A stretch of 64,000 nt of DNA, from positions 1 through 64,000 of the forward strand of contig JAMYHX010000166.1 of NCBI GenBank assembly GCA_025529335.1, in the 5' to 3' direction. Below, one piece after another: positions 43,768 to 55,876 of this stretch. Each line of letters starts with the position of its first letter. Within the stretch, counting starts at the first letter, position 1. A model generated the notes under the pieces. The model searched no databases, was not told where the DNA came from, and was given only the letters and a program-made list of their open reading frames with translations. Made by a program: the position numbers and the translations under genes. Origin of the DNA: Rhizopus sp. PT2906 (lineage: Eukaryota > Mucoromycota > Mucoromycetes > Mucorales > Rhizopodaceae).

Positions 43768-46086
43768 ATGAGCTTAACCTGTCAATCACCTACTCAGCAT
43801 TGGAGCAGTGAAAATGAATTGATCATTTCTTGTTCAACCAACAGTGACAACGATTCGATATCACACAAACATTGTCCGCCACAGGAATTCATGAATGCAT
43901 TATACGCAAAGAGACATCATCTGAATCCAACCACTGGGCATCATTATCATCATCAACAACATAAAGATGTATTGAAACCTATCAGCAGCCATGAACTCAA
44001 TCGCCTATTGAACACAACTATTCCATTAATTATCGATGTCCGCGCGATCACGCATTTCTCAACACATCACATCAAATCTGCCATCAATCTGACGATGCCT
44101 TCCATCCTACTAAAGCGTGCATCTTACACACTTGATAAAGTGGCACAGTCTTTGGCCAGTGATACCGACGCGGATCATTTCAGACAATGGCCATCGACGT
44201 CACATATCATCTTTTATGACCATGCCTCTGTTTCAACTATTGATTCTGGTAACTCGGCCACTGTTATCCTTTTGGCTCATAAATTCAAAAATGCAAACTA
44301 TCAAGGCCAATTAAGCTATTTAAAAGGTATACAGTTGTGTTTGTAATGGCTTCATATCTCTTATGATTATTTTATATGTAAAAGACGGATTCAGTCAATT
44401 TCAAAGACTTTATCCAGATCAATGCAAACAAAACCAGGCAATTAATAATAATAATAATAATAGTAATAATAACAATAATAATAAGCCAACAGCCGAAACG
44501 CCATTTTTTGTCAACATACGTCAAAACATTGAACTATCACAGGGTCAAGTTCAAGAGCGCTTTACTATCCGTATCCCTTATGGCAAAAAACTTGATCATG
44601 GAGTTATCCATCTATCTGCTTCACCCACACACCATCCTAGATATGGATTAGGTGGAAGCTCAGTGGACACACAAGGAAACTTTGAGTTACCCATATGGCT
44701 AAAGAGAATCATGGATGAAGATAACGGACCTAAAAGGCTAGCAGAAGCGTACGAGGTATACTAAACACGGTCTTAGTTGCGAAACACTAATATGACATCA
44801 TTACAAAAAGCAATTAGAACGAACTGAGCAGAAACGACTTTTCTTTGTCTTGAAGTATCATTCAGCTCATAAATCAACCGAGTTCCCACTGAGCATTGCC
44901 TCAGCTATCGAAAAGGGAACATTGAACCGATACGATAACATTTGGCCGTATGGTAAAGTATTGTTTTGAATTATAAAATGCATACGTAATGTATAAACAA
45001 AAGGAGCTCACATTTCATTAGAATATTCTAGGGTAAAGCTGCTCGATAAGAAAGATGACTATATTAATGCGAGCTATATACAATATGCAGTCAGAAAGAA
45101 TGATGCATTGTTACGTTCTGTGACACCACTGTCTACGATAGATCAGGATCTTATTCAGTCTGGAATCATTAGTCAAAATGCATTAGAGACAGTGCGAAAC
45201 CCAGACGTGTTGGACAAGAACAGGAAGTATATTGCTACTCAAGGACCATTGCCTACTACATTCAATGACTTTTGGAAAATGATTTGGGATGAAAGCTCAT
45301 ATGTCATTGTTATGCTTACCAATGAGGAAGAATTAAACAAAGTAAAAAAACGGATACGTCGCTCATCCCTCCCGTTTCATTGACCCTTTTTTTTTGTCTT
45401 AGATCAAATGTCATCGATATTGGCCGTCCACTGTGGGTGTATCACAAAATTATGGACCGATCACTGTCACGATGATATCTGAACAGGCACAACCAGTGAT
45501 GAATATGAATGATAAACGAGAACGGAGTGAAGAAGATCTTATTATCATTCGTAAATTTCATCTCAAACATCGATCCTCCTTGCTCCAAGATCGTACTATC
45601 ACCCACTTACAGTACACTGGATGGTCAGACTTTGGTGTCCCAGATCACCCTATTGGTCTACTACAATTGATTCACACTGCTGATGAAGCGTACAAGATAG
45701 AGCATCAAGAAACGGGCCCCATGACCGTGCATTGTTCAGCAGGGTGTGGTCGAACTGGTACCTTTTGCGTCGTGGATACGATCATTCAACGGCTATGGCA
45801 TGAGAGGGATGTCTATACGAACACGATGACTGATAAAGTACGGGAGACTGTCAGTCGGTTTAGGGAACAGAGAATGAGTATAGTACAGACGCAGAGGCAA
45901 TATGTATTTTGTTATGAAGCTATTCTCTGGTGGCTGCTTGGCTATGGACATCTACCTACTACTCCTAATTCGCCACACGGCTCATTTTACTTGGATGAAG
46001 ATGGCGCTTTGGCGGATAGAGAAGATAATGATGATGATGATGTAAATTCAGTAAATGGTATTGTATATACTTTTAAAGGCTTGTAA
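43768..46086 (+). CDS. Protein tyrosine phosphatase with N-terminal rhodanese-like domain
   Basis: Five exons, 43768-44326, 44385-44755, 44811-44952, 45022-45341 and 45403-46086, give 691 aa. Residues about 75-200 form a rhodanese-like fold (PLIIDVRAITHFSTHHIKSAINLTM, then HIIFYDHA and ATVILLAHKF) lacking the active-site Cys loop, as in MAP-kinase phosphatase docking domains. A poly-Asn linker follows. The PTP domain contains EYSRVKLLDKKDDYINASYI, KYIATQGPLPTTFNDFWKMIW, TGWSDFGVPDHP (WPD-loop equivalent) and the signature VHCSAGCGRTG with catalytic Cys and Arg. A Q-loop like QRQYVFCYEAI is near the end. By layout it resembles fission yeast Pyp1/Pyp2, which dephosphorylate stress MAP kinases. 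That role is inferred. Confidence 0.92.
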
Positions 46087-46230
46087 AATAAAAAGATTGT
46101 ATGTAATAAACAAGAAAAATCTTTCTTTTTTAATTTTAATTTTAGTTCTATACAAAGAGAAAAAAGAGAGAAGAGAGAGAGAGAAATATACAAGTGAAGA
46201 GATATAAATAAAAAAAATAGGGGGGAATAT

Positions 46231-47500
46231 TTAAATAAGAGGAGCCGAAAGGCTCAACTTGATGATGCGTCTTTTTGGGACCTTGTTTGTCTTTGCATGA
46301 CTGTAACTTTTTATAGTATAAGGTAAGCTTCGGTAGGTAAAATGGGGAATCACTTCAGTTAAAGGAGATAAGGTATAATGAACCGAGGCAAGTTTAAATA
46401 ACTTGGAGACCATCTGATTTTCATTCGGTCTCAGAATCAAGTCATCAAACACCACAGGCGATGCTTTGTCATTGTTATTGTAGATTGGACTGATCAATGC
46501 TTCCTTTGCATACCATGGCGCATCAGCATCGTCTGCATATATATCGACGAGTGTGGTTGCACTAGATAGGATGTCAGATTGTGTATCCGAATAATGACAG
46601 CTGAATGGATGGGGCGTCGTCAGGTTGAATTTCATGTTTTCTGGCCAGCAGCAATCATAAGAATCAACAGACAAAGGCGTGTCTACGCTACTGACTGAAG
46701 GTGATGATGGGTATTCAAGATCTGGAAGGCTGTTATAGCTTGACGAATACATCGACATGGCTGTAGTCGGTCGCTTTTGTTCTTCTTTTTGTACATAACG
46801 TAAACTAAGGTTATGCACCATCATTGGTAGTTCATCTTGTAGCATATTTCTCAATTGCTTTTCAATCTCACGCTGAAGGTAACCACGCAACATGGGGATA
46901 TTATCAAACGTTGAGCTCACATCTACGCTCTCCAGAGGATCGTTTTTGAACACAAGAGTGACACCTTTGGTCTTGTGGACAACCAAGACAATAATGCCTC
47001 TCAGTTTCAATTGACTGATACGTAGCACCATGGGCACGACCAATGGTTTATCTGCTGCCAGGATACCGGGACGACAGTAGCGAGGAAGTAGTGTCGGTTT
47101 GTTATGCATAGGATTAGCCTAGCATTGTATGCATTAATATAAAAAGGGAGAAAGAAGTATACATGTGATATATACCTGAACTTTTGTTTGTATCTCAATA
47201 TAAGCATCACCAGCATAGTTTAGTTTGAATATGCCACGAAACTTGTCATTGCTTAATTCACCAATTTCTAGTATTTCTAGTTCAGGTGGCTAGAGTACAA
47301 CAAAAAAAAAAAAGATCAGTGACTGAGTCAAAGTTACATTTGAATGTGTTTACCTTGGAACCCATGTGGAGTTCTTTTACTGTAATGTAATCAACAATAA
47401 CAGAAGGTTTATTGCCTTTATTCAATGCTGTTTCAAGTTGTGATTTAGCTGAATTATAAAAGTCGTTGTCAAACTCTGGCCAATGGAAGCGAAATGCCAT
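46231..47500 (-). CDS. MDM34: MDM34, ERMES complex subunit (SMP domain)
   Basis: Three exons on the minus strand, 47354-47500, 47176-47289 and 46231-47118, give 382 aa. The first 200 residues are the SMP lipid-transfer domain in its Mdm34 form: MAFRFHWPEFDNDFYNSAK, DYITVKELHMGSKPPELEIL, IGELSNDKFRGIFKLNYAG, VPMVLRISQLKLRGIIVLVV, KTKGVTLVFKNDPLESV and VSSTFDNIP. The remainder is Ser/Pro-rich with a short conserved C-terminal stretch. Mdm34 sits in the outer mitochondrial membrane and links ER and mitochondria for phospholipid exchange with Mmm1, Mdm10 and Mdm12. ERMES is absent from animals and plants, so this gene supports a fungal origin of the window. It is convergent with the phosphatase gene. 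Confidence 0.96.
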
Positions 47501-47957
47501 TTTATATGTATTTGTTTGAAAAAGAAGGGAACCAAAAAAAAAAAATGCGGGGGTGTGTCTGCTATTTAAAGATCTTTTTTTTTTTTTTTGCTATTGTTAA
47601 TCCTATTCTTCCCGAACGTATTAATATCAAAAGGTTTCTCCTTTTTGTGTGTGTGTGTGTGTGTACTTTTTTTTTTGTTTATAAAATGTAGAAGGAATAG
47701 ATCCCAATTATTTACTAAATTATAGTTGTATCCTAGTTTCATGTCTCTTTTTATTCCATGTCCTTGTGTGCACATAAACAAAAAAAAAAAGTACAGATTC
47801 CGATCTTTGAGTCAAACATCGGCGTAGTTAATTCTTTCTCTTCTTGTTTACATTATGTGGATATCATAATGAATTATCATTTATTAAGGAATATCCAACC
47901 TTATAAAACTGATATTTACAGTAAAATCATTACTTTTTTAAATCTGTTTCTACACAC
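47501..47957. other. Intergenic with GT microsatellite
   Basis: Contains T runs (47577-47589) and a GT repeat of about nine units at 47647-47664. It lies between the MDM34 start and the GET1 stop. A plus-strand frame reaching from here into GET1 lies antisense to GET1 exons and is not a gene. Confidence 0.5.
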
Positions 47958-48728
47958 CTATGTTGTCTTTTCTTTAGCTGCACGTACAAATACAAAATCA
48001 TTCATTGCAAGTGCAACAGCTTTAATCATCCTTCTACAAGCCGCAAACCAAACAGCAACACTGACGGAACCTGATATAATTGGTTTAGTCTCAATTTAAC
48101 CATGACTTATGTTTCTTTACCTGCAGGTGCAAAAGGCCATGAAAGAAACCTTTGTGCTGGTCCAAACCAACCGGGTGGGAGATAGAATACAGCACTTTTT
48201 CTAAACCAAAATATCATAATGAACTGAGTGCCATGAACAAGAAACCAAAGAACTGATTTAGATTTGAGTTCAAAGGCAGCTTTTGAATAAGCAATATCAG
48301 AATCTAAAAATATGGATCAGTATATATATATAAATATATTTATATAGAATCAATGACTAGAACTTTACTAAGTTTCTCTAAATCAGCCATGCCTTTATCC
48401 AATTTTCTACGTAATTTAGCCCATTTGGCAAATTCATCCTAAGATGTATGTTATCAAAAAGTTATTATTCATCTTATTGAATGTTTTACTTGAGAACTAG
48501 TTTGTGATAACTCTGTTTTCAACTTTAAAATGTCTGTCTTTAGTTTCTTTTGTTTTGTCACTTGAGCATCTTTGGTTATTTTGGTAAAGGTGTCATAAGC
48601 CTAAAAGGATTAATAAAGAGATCATTCGCCTTTTCTTCTCTTACAAGTTCTGTAATATATGAAAATCCCAAAAACAGAATAGATTCTGTTAATAAAACTA
48701 GTAGAAAAATAGTGATGGGTAAGTACAT
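47958..48728 (-). CDS. GET1: GET1/WRB, tail-anchored protein insertion receptor
   Basis: Five exons on the minus strand, 48645-48728, 48490-48600, 48369-48438, 48121-48303 and 47958-48070, give 186 aa. The protein has the expected layout. It starts with an N-terminal hydrophobic helix (PITIFLLVLLTESILFLGF). A cytosolic coiled coil follows (QKKLKTDILKLKTELSQTS, DEFAKWAKLRRKLDKG) with the conserved EFAKWAKLRRK block that binds Get3. Two more hydrophobic segments (VLWFLVHGTQFIMIFWF and SVSVAVWFAACRRMIKAV) flank the PPGWFGPAQRFLSWPFAP loop. Get1 and Get2 form the ER receptor that inserts tail-anchored proteins. The first exon ends exactly after the first membrane helix. It is divergent from PRP16 with 503 bp between starts. 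Confidence 0.94.
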
Positions 48729-49231
48729 TTTACAAAAGAAAAGAAGAAAAAAAAAAACCTAATCCCTTCAAAGGGCCTGGTTGACTGTATCATAAAGCTG
48801 GCAGTCGCCTTTTTAAAAAAATCAATGTCAAATATGCTCGATATGTTATTCTCTTTTCTTTTGCAGACTCAAAGCGTAGTATTGATACATTATCTTTTAG
48901 ATTCTAACTAGTTCTTTTTGATATCATCTTGTCTGAAAGAGAGAGAGATATTCAAGCTTCTTTTACTCAGCATCCCCACTTTGATATGTTACAAGTTATA
49001 GTGCAATTATTCTCGATGGTTTTCATTTTTATACTTTCTAAATACACACACATATATATATATATATAATAAACATGCAATCATAGACAATTGGTTTCCT
49101 TTTAACCTACCTTTTCTTTTTTCGCTCTTTTAAAAAAAGGGTAATTTATATTGCAGTAAACAAGCAAAATAATGCATTTGTGACGTTTTCAACCTTTTTT
49201 TTTTTTTCTTTCTTCTCTTCCTTTCATTTCA
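48729..49231. other. Divergent intergenic region (GET1 / PRP16)
   Basis: Holds the two promoters. Visible are a GA run (48937-48949), an AT/AC-rich dinucleotide stretch (49045-49069) and T runs before the PRP16 ATG. No specific site identified. Confidence 0.45.
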
Positions 49232-52200
49232 ATGGCTGAAGATACCACTTTTATTCACGATATCGCTGTCGAGGTCTCAAGAGCATTAAACCTAACAAAT
49301 CCAAACGAATTGATTGCAAAAAAAGTTATTCAATTTGCAGAAAACAATGGAGACTTTGAAAGGTTTAGTCAAGTGTGTGGAACATTTGGTAGATTCAGTA
49401 AAGAATTCTTGAATGACATTTATGTAAAAATTAAAAACCACAAACGAACTCAACAAAAGCCTTCCTCAGCCAAATCAAAACCGATTCAACAAGATCAGAA
49501 TAGAAGTGAAGTTCTTTTGTTAGCCAACAACTTACCTGGTGGACTCATCAAGACAAAAAATAAATCGTCTCGAACGGATGAAGAACGTCCAATCTTTAAA
49601 GCTCCAGCTCAACCATCAAAACTTGGATTAGATGAACTTGCTCGTAAAAAGCGACACGCCAGGATGGTGCAAGAAGGTGCCGAAAAGAAAGTAAAGCTCA
49701 ACTGGGAAGAAGAGGAAAGTCAGAAAGAAGTTGATTCAGAAACAGATATCAAGACACATAAACCTCATTATCGATCACAAAGAATGGATACCCCATCCCA
49801 TGGCAGCAGTGGTTTATCAGATAATGAACTGAGAAGATTAGAAGATAGGAGGAGAAGAGATAGGAATAGACACAGTTCATCCAACAGAGATAGACGTAGA
49901 GATTATGATGACATGCCTCCTCCTGAGACACCCAGACGAGGATACAAGCGTAGTCAATGGGAAGAGCAAACGCCAAGAAGACATGGCTCTTATACACCTA
50001 GAAGTTCTCCAGGCAATATGACACCCTTTAGACGAGATAGTGGCTATAGCAGGAAAGCAACCGGTAATGCAACTGCCGTAGCAAGAAGAACCTGGGAATC
50101 ATCTACACCAGCAGTTCGATCAACTGCTTATGATGAAGTTGCATTGGAATATCCTGAAGAATTTCATGGTAGTGAAGAAGACAGACGACGATGGGAAGAA
50201 GAACAGGCTCAACTGGATAGAGAGTGGTATCAAATGGAAGATACTGGAGTATGTGTACATATTATATGCTCTGCTAAAATCTCACTTATATGTTTAGGCT
50301 ATTGATGAAACACACAATCCATTCTCTCAATACGAAGAATATGCAAGTGGTAAAGAAAACGACCTGGCTCAGAAACAAATGAAGAAACTATCTGCACGTC
50401 AAGCACAATATAATCATGATACAAACATGTGGGAAGCAAGTAGAATGCTTAGCTCAGGTGTCGCTCAGAGAATAGAAGTAGATACAGACTTTGATGAAGA
50501 AAATGAACATCGTGTTCATTTACTTGTCCACGATTTCAAACCACCATTTTTAAGAGGCAAAGCTGTGTTCACAAAGCAATTAGAAGCTGTACAGTACGTG
50601 AAAGACCCAACATCCGATATGGCCATCATTGCACGTAAAGGTAGTAGACTTGTCAGAGAGAAGCGTGCAGAAGCGGAAAGAGCCAAGGCGACCAAGTTTG
50701 ATATTGCCGGCACAACCCTAGGAAACGTCATGGGAGTGAAATCACAAGAGAAGGAAGACGACAAGAGTCATGAGGGCGAGGATGCAAAGGCTGATTCCAA
50801 GTTTGCCAGTCATTTGAAGTCGTCTGAAGCAGTAAGTGACTTTGCTCGTACGAGAACAATGCGAGAACAGCGTGAATACTTGCCAGTTTTTGCTGTACGA
50901 GAAGAATTGTTAAGAGTTGTACGAGATAATCAAGGTAATGTGTAAGTAAAAAACGAGAGAACACAGCATTAACACATACTGTGTTGCTAGTCGTTATCAT
51001 TGTGGGTGAAACTGGTTCGGGAAAAACAACTCAGTTGACTCAGTACCTTCATGAAGATGGCTACACAAAATATGGTAAAATCAGTTGTACGCAGCCTCGT
51101 CGTGTTGCTGCCATTTCTGTGGCAAAGCGTGTTGCAGAGGAAATGGGCTGTGAGTTAGGTGATACTGTGGGTTATACTATTCGTTTTGAAGATCAAACCT
51201 CTGAAAAAACACTCATTCGATACATGACTGACGGTATCTTGCTGCGTGAGTCAATGACAGCTCCTGATTTGGATCAATATAGTGCCATTATCATGGACGA
51301 AGCTCACGAACGTGCATTGAATACAGATGTCTTGATGGGTCTGTTAAAGAAGATTCTCAGTCGCAGAAGAGATTTGAAGCTTATTGTAACGTCTGCCACC
51401 ATGAATGCAGAGAGGTTTTCAAACTTTTTTGGAAATGCGCCATGTTTCTTTATCCCTGGTCGTACTTTCCCTGTAGATGTTATGTTTAGTAAGACTTCAT
51501 GCGAAGATTATGTAGATAGTGCAGTAAAGCAAGCATTGGCTATTCATTTATCAAAGCCTGCAGGTGATATATTGATATTTATGACAGGTCAAGAAGATAT
51601 CGAGACAACATGTACTGTCTTGGCAGGTAAAAAAAAAAGAAGTTATCTTTTGAAAATACTAATATACTATACTAGAACGTCTACAGCAGCTGGATAATCC
51701 ACCGCCTCTAGCCATTTTGCCAATCTATTCTCAATTGCCTGCTGATCTTCAAGCAAAGATTTTCCAAAGATCCGAAAACAATGCACGAAAGGTGGTAGTG
51801 GCAACAAATATTGCTGAAACATCGCTTACTGTGGATGGTATTATGTATGTGATTGATACTGGTTACTGTAAGCTCAAGGTGTACAACCCTCGTATTGGTA
51901 TGGATGCCCTTCAAGTAACTCCCATCAGTCAAGCAAATGCAAATCAGCGTAGTGGTCGTGCTGGTAGAACAGGACCTGGGTAAGTTACAGATCGTACGTC
52001 TGATATCTATTCTAACTTCGAAAATAGTGTTGCCTATCGTCTATATACTGAAGAAGCATATAGAAATGAAATGTTTGTGAATAATATTCCTGAAATTCAA
52101 CGAACAAACCTTGCAAGTGTCGTGTTACAACTCAAGTCACTTGGCGTGAAAAATCTTTTAGACTTTGACTTCATGGATCCTCCTCCCCAGGACAACATCC

Positions 52201-53021
52201 TGAACTCTATGTATCAACTTTGGATCCTAGGCGCGTTTGATGATAATGGTGATCTAACAGAGGCAGGCAGAAAAATGAATGAGTTCCCTGTAGACCCATC
52301 ACTTGCCAAGATGCTGATAGCAGCAGAAGAGCATGAGTGTACAGCGGAAGTATTGGTAAGTTCATTGTAAATACTAAAGATGTGCCGGAATGACTTATAG
52401 TTTATATTAGACCATTGTATCCATGTTATCTGTACCATCTGTATTCTATCGACCTAAAGAGCGACAAGAGGAATCAGACGCTGCTCGTGAAAAGTTCTTT
52501 GTCCCCGAAAGTGACCATTTAACGTTACTTCATGTATATACCCAATGGAAGATTAATCAGTAAGAAACAATTTAATATATTCTTCCTTGTATTGAACTTT
52601 CTTTCTATATAGTTATCGAGACGATTGGTGCAACAAACACTTTATACACGCCAAAGCCATGCGCAAAGCTCGCGAAGTTCGTTCACAGCTTATGGATATT
52701 ATGAAATCGATCAAGATGCCTTATGTTTCTTGCGGTACAGACTGGGATGTTATTAGAAAATGTATTTGTTCCGCATATTTCCACCAAGCCGCTAGAGTCA
52801 AGGGTATCGGCGAATACGTTAATTGCAGAAGCGGTATGAAGTGTCATCTTCATCCAACCAGTGCATTGTTTGGTGCAGGTTTTACTCCAGACTATGTCGT
52901 CTACCACGAACTTGTGCTGACATCTAAAGAATACATGCAATGCGTTACAGCTGTTGATCCCTACTGGTTAGCCGAGCTAGGTCCCATGTTCTTCTCTATA
53001 CGTGATAAAGACAGAAGATAG
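49232..53021 (+). CDS. PRP16: DEAH-box splicing helicase Prp16 (DHX38)
   Basis: Seven exons, 49232-50248, 50298-50934, 50991-51626, 51676-51979, 52028-52355, 52411-52559 and 52613-53021, give 1159 aa. The N-terminal 500 residues are family-specific: a short helical start, then an Arg/Ser/Asp-rich region with RRRDRNRHSSS-type repeats and NPFSQYEEYA. The helicase core has VGETGSGKTTQL (motif I), TQPRRVAA (Ia), DEAHER (II), SATMNAERF (III), TNIAETSLT (V) and QRSGRAGR (VI). The HA2/ratchet and OB-fold regions follow with VYTQWKINHYRDDWC and HPTSALFGAGFTPDYVVYHELV. Prp16 remodels the spliceosome after the first catalytic step. Cwc25, another first-step factor that Prp16 displaces, is encoded at 60.1-61.0 kb. 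Confidence 0.96.
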
Positions 53022-54051
53022 ATGGTTGTAGTAGTCGTATATAAATGTTTAGCAAATAAATCATACAAGTGATGTGATTTCTTTTTTTTTTATAAAGTGT
53101 TTTGCATGCTATTACAGGAGATGATTGAAACACTTGTCCGAGTCAATTTACTATTCTGCAAACAATGTTTTCGAAAATGCTGAAATTTTTGGGTGATGTC
53201 TGTTGCACCGACCTTCCAGTCGCTAGAGACATCGCCAGAGCCTTGTGGGTCGACGGCACTATAACTGCTTATAAGGAATGTGACAACATATGTTATTTTT
53301 ATTTGCAAAGTGCAGTTCTTCTATGTGTATTTTAAGTTCTACTTTGGTATCAAAAAGCTGGGTACGAAAAGAGACACCTGTATTTAATGGTTGCATCTGG
53401 ATGTTCTTGGTGAAATTTTTTCGTAAATGGGCTCATGTTGGTTCTTTCTGACTGATTTGTTTTTATAAACGATGGAAGCAGATGCCCATGTACAGGATGA
53501 ATATGACGACGTGCATTTTGCATAGTTGCAAAAGTGTCATTGCTATCGCAAAATGGACAAACATGCTTGAATAGTGTTACATGCACCAGAAGTTAGACTA
53601 ATACTACGGGCGCTACCTCTACCTAATACCTATCATGACGCCCAACAAAACTTTTCATCATCTTGATATGTTTCTTTTCAAGAAGGAAAGAAGGGATAAA
53701 AAAAAGTTTTTTTTATATTTTTTCTGTGTGCGTAGTGTTGACCTAAAGTTAAAGACCTTTATAAAAAGCGAGTCTAATTTTATGCTTACCAATGAGCGAC
53801 ATGATCGGAACTGTCGTCGTACGCCTATTTCACCCATCTTTTTCAATAACTGTATTTAAGGAGTATAAGCAAGCAAACCATTATTAGTGTATTGTAGGAT
53901 TGTAGGCAATGCCCTGCTTTATTAAATATACATGTACATTTTACTAAATTTAGTCTATAAGTTTTTTCTACTTTATCACTGAGCGTTAGTTATACGAAAG
54001 ATACTAGCCAGGGAGAAAAAAAAAAGATGAGCATATCAAAGAAGCAAAGTG
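53022..54051. other. Intergenic with a possible C2H2-like fragment
   Basis: On the minus strand at 53350-53586 a 78-codon frame reads FKHVCPFCDSNDTFATMQNA followed by RRHIHPVHGH, a CxxC...HxxxxH zinc-finger-like arrangement. A second coding-like stretch at 53090-53308 (GDVSSDWKVGATDITQKF) lies downstream on the same strand. Together they may be a remnant of a Zn-finger protein, possibly of a mobile element. No start or complete splice structure could be supported. Confidence 0.35.
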
Positions 54052-55581
54052 CTATGATTTAAGAACAGCGAGCATATCTTCAACCGTCGTAAACTTCTCT
54101 CGAGGTTTACCCAGCTTTTCACCGATAGCAAATTCGGCAGCTTCAATCTTCTTCCAATCAGAGTAGCTAACAGGTATGATGCCACGTTTCTTGAAGGTTA
54201 CGTCAAGGCCATCTGCTCCGTCCTTGGATCCTCCAGAAAGCATCTCTTTATCTTGTTGGAGATCATTTACTATAGTATCTGCTGTTTCATAAGCATCTGT
54301 CATGGTAGATACGATAACGCCTGTAGGTCCACGTTTTAACCAGCCAGCTGTATACATGCCTGGAACTTCCTTTTCTCCATCCAGTATTTTACCATATTCA
54401 TTAGGTATTATGCCTCTTCGGCTGTCAAATGGCACATCTTCAATAGGCACACTCCTGTACCCAATACTCTTCAACACTATACCACACTCTTGTGTTTCAT
54501 ACTCTTCAGTAGGCACAGCTTTTCTCTGTTCTAGTGGCCCCTCTAATCTATTGATAACATACTTGATTCCTTGTACTCGCGAATGATCGGCATTACCCAA
54601 AATCTCTATTGGGCTACGTAAGAATTTGGTAGACCATGTCTTCTCTGTGTTCTTATTGGGTGAGCCTTTCTCAAGAAGTGACATAAGGCGCTTAAGAGGT
54701 CTATTTTTGCTAATAATTGGCTGTGATGCTTCGATCTCACGATGAATCAAGTCCATGTCAGCGTCAAATGCTACACCAGGTAAAGACATTTGTTCTCTTA
54801 GCTCCTTAGAGGTAAATGAAACCTATATACTCATGTTTATTAATATCTCTTTTGACAATACCGAAACATCCGTTTCTTACCTGAACAGGTCCTCTTCTTC
54901 CTACAACATGAACATGTTTGATTCTACTCTTTGATAGTGCCTCTAATGCATATTCTGTAATATCTGTTTTTCGAAGCTCATCAATGGGACTCAAGAGAAT
55001 ACGTGCAACATCAAGCGCTACATTGCCTTGTCCGACTACGACAGCGGTGTCTGTATCATCAAGGGGTAGCTTGAGGTCTCTGTAAGATGGATGTCCATTA
55101 TACCACCCAACAAACGTTCGGGCCGATTCTACTCCGTAAAGGTCCTCCCCTGGTATTCCCATCTTTTTATCTTCACTGGCTCCATAAGATAAGAGAACTG
55201 CATGGAAGTTATCTCTAAGGTCCTTTATACTCAATCCATTGTTTGAAGAGCCCACTGGAACATTGCCAAAGAAGCGGAAGCGGGGATCTTCTGCTACTTT
55301 ATCAAAAGTTGTCATGACATTCTATTTGAATAAAACATAAGGGGGATCAAGACTCAAACCTATATAAATTATATACTTGCCTTGACTTCAGGGTGATCAG
55401 GAGCTACTCCGAATCGTACTAGTCCATGAGGGACAGGCAGGGCATCAAACATGTCAATTTGAATTTGTGGACATTCTTTAAGTAGACGATGAGCTGTATA
55501 GAAACCGGCTGGTCCACTGCCTACAATGGCTAGTCTGAATGGCCTTGAAGCAGTTGAAAAGGCTCTTCTTATGGTTAGCAT
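54052..55581 (-). CDS. ARH1: NADPH:adrenodoxin/ferredoxin reductase, mitochondrial
   Basis: Three exons on the minus strand, 55381-55581, 54881-55321 and 54052-54822, give 470 aa. A short Arg/Ser presequence (MLTIRRAFSTASRPF) precedes the FAD motif LAIVGSGPAGFYTAHRLLK, then LPVPHGLVRFGVAPDHPEVK, the second dinucleotide motif AVVVGQGNVALDVARILL and HVVGRRGPVQVSFTSKELRE. The C-terminal MYTAGWLKRGPTGVIVSTMTDA block closes the FAD domain. The enzyme passes electrons from NADPH to the mitochondrial ferredoxin used in Fe-S cluster and haem A synthesis. The first intron uses a GC donor (GCAAGT) instead of GT. Translation could start 11 codons upstream at 55614, but the MLTIRR start gives a better presequence. 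Confidence 0.95.
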
Positions 55582-55876
55582 GCGCACAACAAAACTGAAG
55601 AAAGGGCAAGGCAATTATTCCGTTCCTTATATTTTATAGTGGAGCCTATTGAAAACACGATTGGCTGACGGATCAAAATGATGGAACCGCTGCTTACAAA
55701 GCCCCCGATGTACGAAATAATTGGCTGTTTCAAAAAAATAAAAAAAGCAAACATTGGAATTTATAAAGCGAATTTAGTTCATTAAAAAGCGAAGGGGGTA
55801 GAACCACTGTACAATAGCTTCTGCTTTGATTTGGCGCAGATTACAAATATACATACACAATGAGAGAGAGAGAGAG

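Noticed and set aside
47758..48099. 113-codon plus-strand reading frame
   Set aside because: It overlaps GET1 exons on the other strand; the GET1 protein is clearly recognisable.
53350..53586. A complete C2H2 zinc-finger gene
   Set aside because: Only one finger-like pattern and no supported start or exon chain; described as a fragment instead.
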